Notes under the pieces: model-generated
Seen by the model: only the letters and a program-made list of their open reading frames with translations
Database searches by the model: none
What the model was told of the DNA's origin: nothing
Shown: piece after piece, positions 5,594-6,412 of the stretch
Layout of the letters: each line of letters opens with the position of its first letter
How positions within the stretch are numbered: the first letter of the stretch is position 1
Translations under genes and position numbers: made by a program
DNA from: Acetobacteraceae bacterium
GTDB taxonomy: Bacteria > Pseudomonadota > Alphaproteobacteria > Acetobacterales > Acetobacteraceae
Reading direction: 5' to 3'
Length of the DNA stretch: 6,412 nucleotides
NCBI GenBank assembly: GCA_947476855.1
Contig: CANJSR010000297.1
Location: forward strand, 1 to 6,412

Positions 5594-6412
5594 CTACCCC
5601 TTCTCCGCCGACCGCAAGGCCGCCTCCAACCGCTTGGCCGTATCCGTCGCCAGAGCCTCGGGCGTACACGCAAACCCCATCACCATCCCCGCCATCCGCG
5701 CCGGCCCCGCGTAGTATGCCCGCAACGGCGAGACCGACAGACCGCGCGACCGGCAGGCCGTGACCGCGGCCGCCTCATCCGCCCCATCCGGCAGGCGCGC
5801 AACCATATGCAGGCCGCCAGGCGCGGGCAGGGGGGTGATGCGCTGCACATGCCGCTCCATCGCCGCCAGCAACGCCGACCGCCGACGAGCGTATTCCGTA
5901 CGGACCCGCCGGATATGCGGAGCGAGCAGCCCCTGCCGCATGAACTCGGCCAGTGTCGCCTGCCCGAACGCATCCGTGCCCCGGTCCATCAACGTCCGCA
6001 GTCGCACGAAGGCCGGCACCAGCGGGGCCGGCACGACCGCGAAGCCCAGCCGCAGCGCCGGGGCCAATGTCTTGCTGAACGTGCCGCAGTAGATCACCCG
6101 CCCCGCCTTATCCAGGGTCGCAAGCGGCGGCAGCGGCCGGCCTTCCCACCGGAATTCGGAGTCGCAATCGTCCTCCAGAATCCACGCATTCGCCCGTCCG
6201 GCCCAGTCCAATAGCGCCAGCCGCCGCCCGATTGGCAGGGCGCCACCCAGCGGCGTGGCATGGGACGGCGCGACCAATACAAGCCGAGCGTGGGGGGCGG
6301 CGGCGATTCCGGCGGCGACGTTGAGGCCTTCGGTGTCGCTGGGGACCGGCACGACCTCGGCCCCCGCGGCGAGCAGGGCGCCCCGGCCGGCGATATAGCC
6401 CGGGTCCTCGAC
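5594..6412 (-). CDS. MocR-type GntR transcriptional regulator, aminotransferase-like domain (5' end cut by window edge)
   Basis: The reverse-strand frame is open from the right edge to TAG (5594-5596), giving 272 visible residues starting VEDPGYIAGRGALLAAGAEV. This is the fold-type I aminotransferase-like domain of MocR/PdxR-like regulators, which bind pyridoxal phosphate and use it to control DNA binding. Seen: VEDPGY, the PLP-contacting Asp in WILEDDCDSEFRWEGRPLPPL, and YCGTFSKTLAPALRLGF with the Schiff-base lysine encoded at 6071-6073 (visible residue 114). Family members have about 450-500 residues, so about 200 N-terminal residues, including the GntR winged helix-turn-helix, lie outside. 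The N-terminal DNA-binding domain is therefore inferred; a plain PLP aminotransferase is possible, but the LEDDCDSEFRW and VEDPGY wording is typical of MocR proteins. Its targets, usually itself and a divergent neighbour, are not visible. It converges with the SDR gene. Confidence 0.88.
   Translation of the reverse strand, partial: VEDPGYIAGRGALLAAGAEVVPVPSDTEGLNVAAGIAAAPHARLVLVAPSHATPLGGALPIGRRLALLDWAGRANAWILEDDCDSEFRWEGRPLPPLATLDKAGRVIYCGTFSKTLAPALRLGFAVVPAPLVPAFVRLRTLMDRGTDAFGQATLAEFMRQGLLAPHIRRVRTEYARRRSALLAAMERHVQRITPLPAPGGLHMVARLPDGADEAAAVTACRSRGLSVSPLRAYYAGPARMAGMVMGFACTPEALATDTAKRLEAALRSAEKG

Overview
This is a high-GC window with strong third-position G/C. It looks like chromosomal DNA of an alphaproteobacterium, possibly Rhodospirillales/Acetobacterales. 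That guess rests on composition, the style of the proteins and the dispersed CTCCCC-TTGA-GGGGAG palindromic repeats; no marker gene is present, so the placement is tentative.

Layout from left to right: (1) a CaiB/BaiF class III CoA-transferase on the minus strand, cut by the left edge; (2) a 134-bp divergent intergenic region holding a candidate promoter and palindrome for the CoA-transferase and, on the other side, a hairpin that contains the ribosome binding site of the next gene; (3) a small acidic protein of unknown function, overlapping by 8 bp (4) a glutamyl-tRNA synthetase-like gene broken by an insert of about 150 bp that carries a palindromic repeat; (5) a 63-bp gap with a strong inverted repeat; (6) a complete GMC-family FAD oxidoreductase and (7) a complete SDR-family protein 3 bp downstream, clearly one operon; (8) a 159-bp convergent intergenic region holding two copies of the same palindromic repeat in opposite orientation, one with a G-quadruplex-type G-run series; (9) the C-terminal part of a MocR-type (GntR/aminotransferase) regulator on the minus strand, cut by the right edge.

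How the genes might work together: the GMC enzyme would oxidise an alcohol, and the SDR partner and CoA-transferase could belong to a wider catabolic locus under local regulators. Only the GMC-SDR pairing is supported by tight spacing. The most interesting points are that two proteins have lost the residues that define their families' chemistry. The GluRS-like protein lacks the HIGH and KMSKS motifs and the active-site Tyr. The SDR protein lacks the Asn, Ser and Tyr of the catalytic tetrad. In addition, a mobile-type palindromic repeat sits inside the GluRS-like gene and recurs, with an exact 17-nt match, as an inverted pair about 3 kb away. No RNA genes, CRISPR arrays, insertion sequences with transposase or origins are visible.
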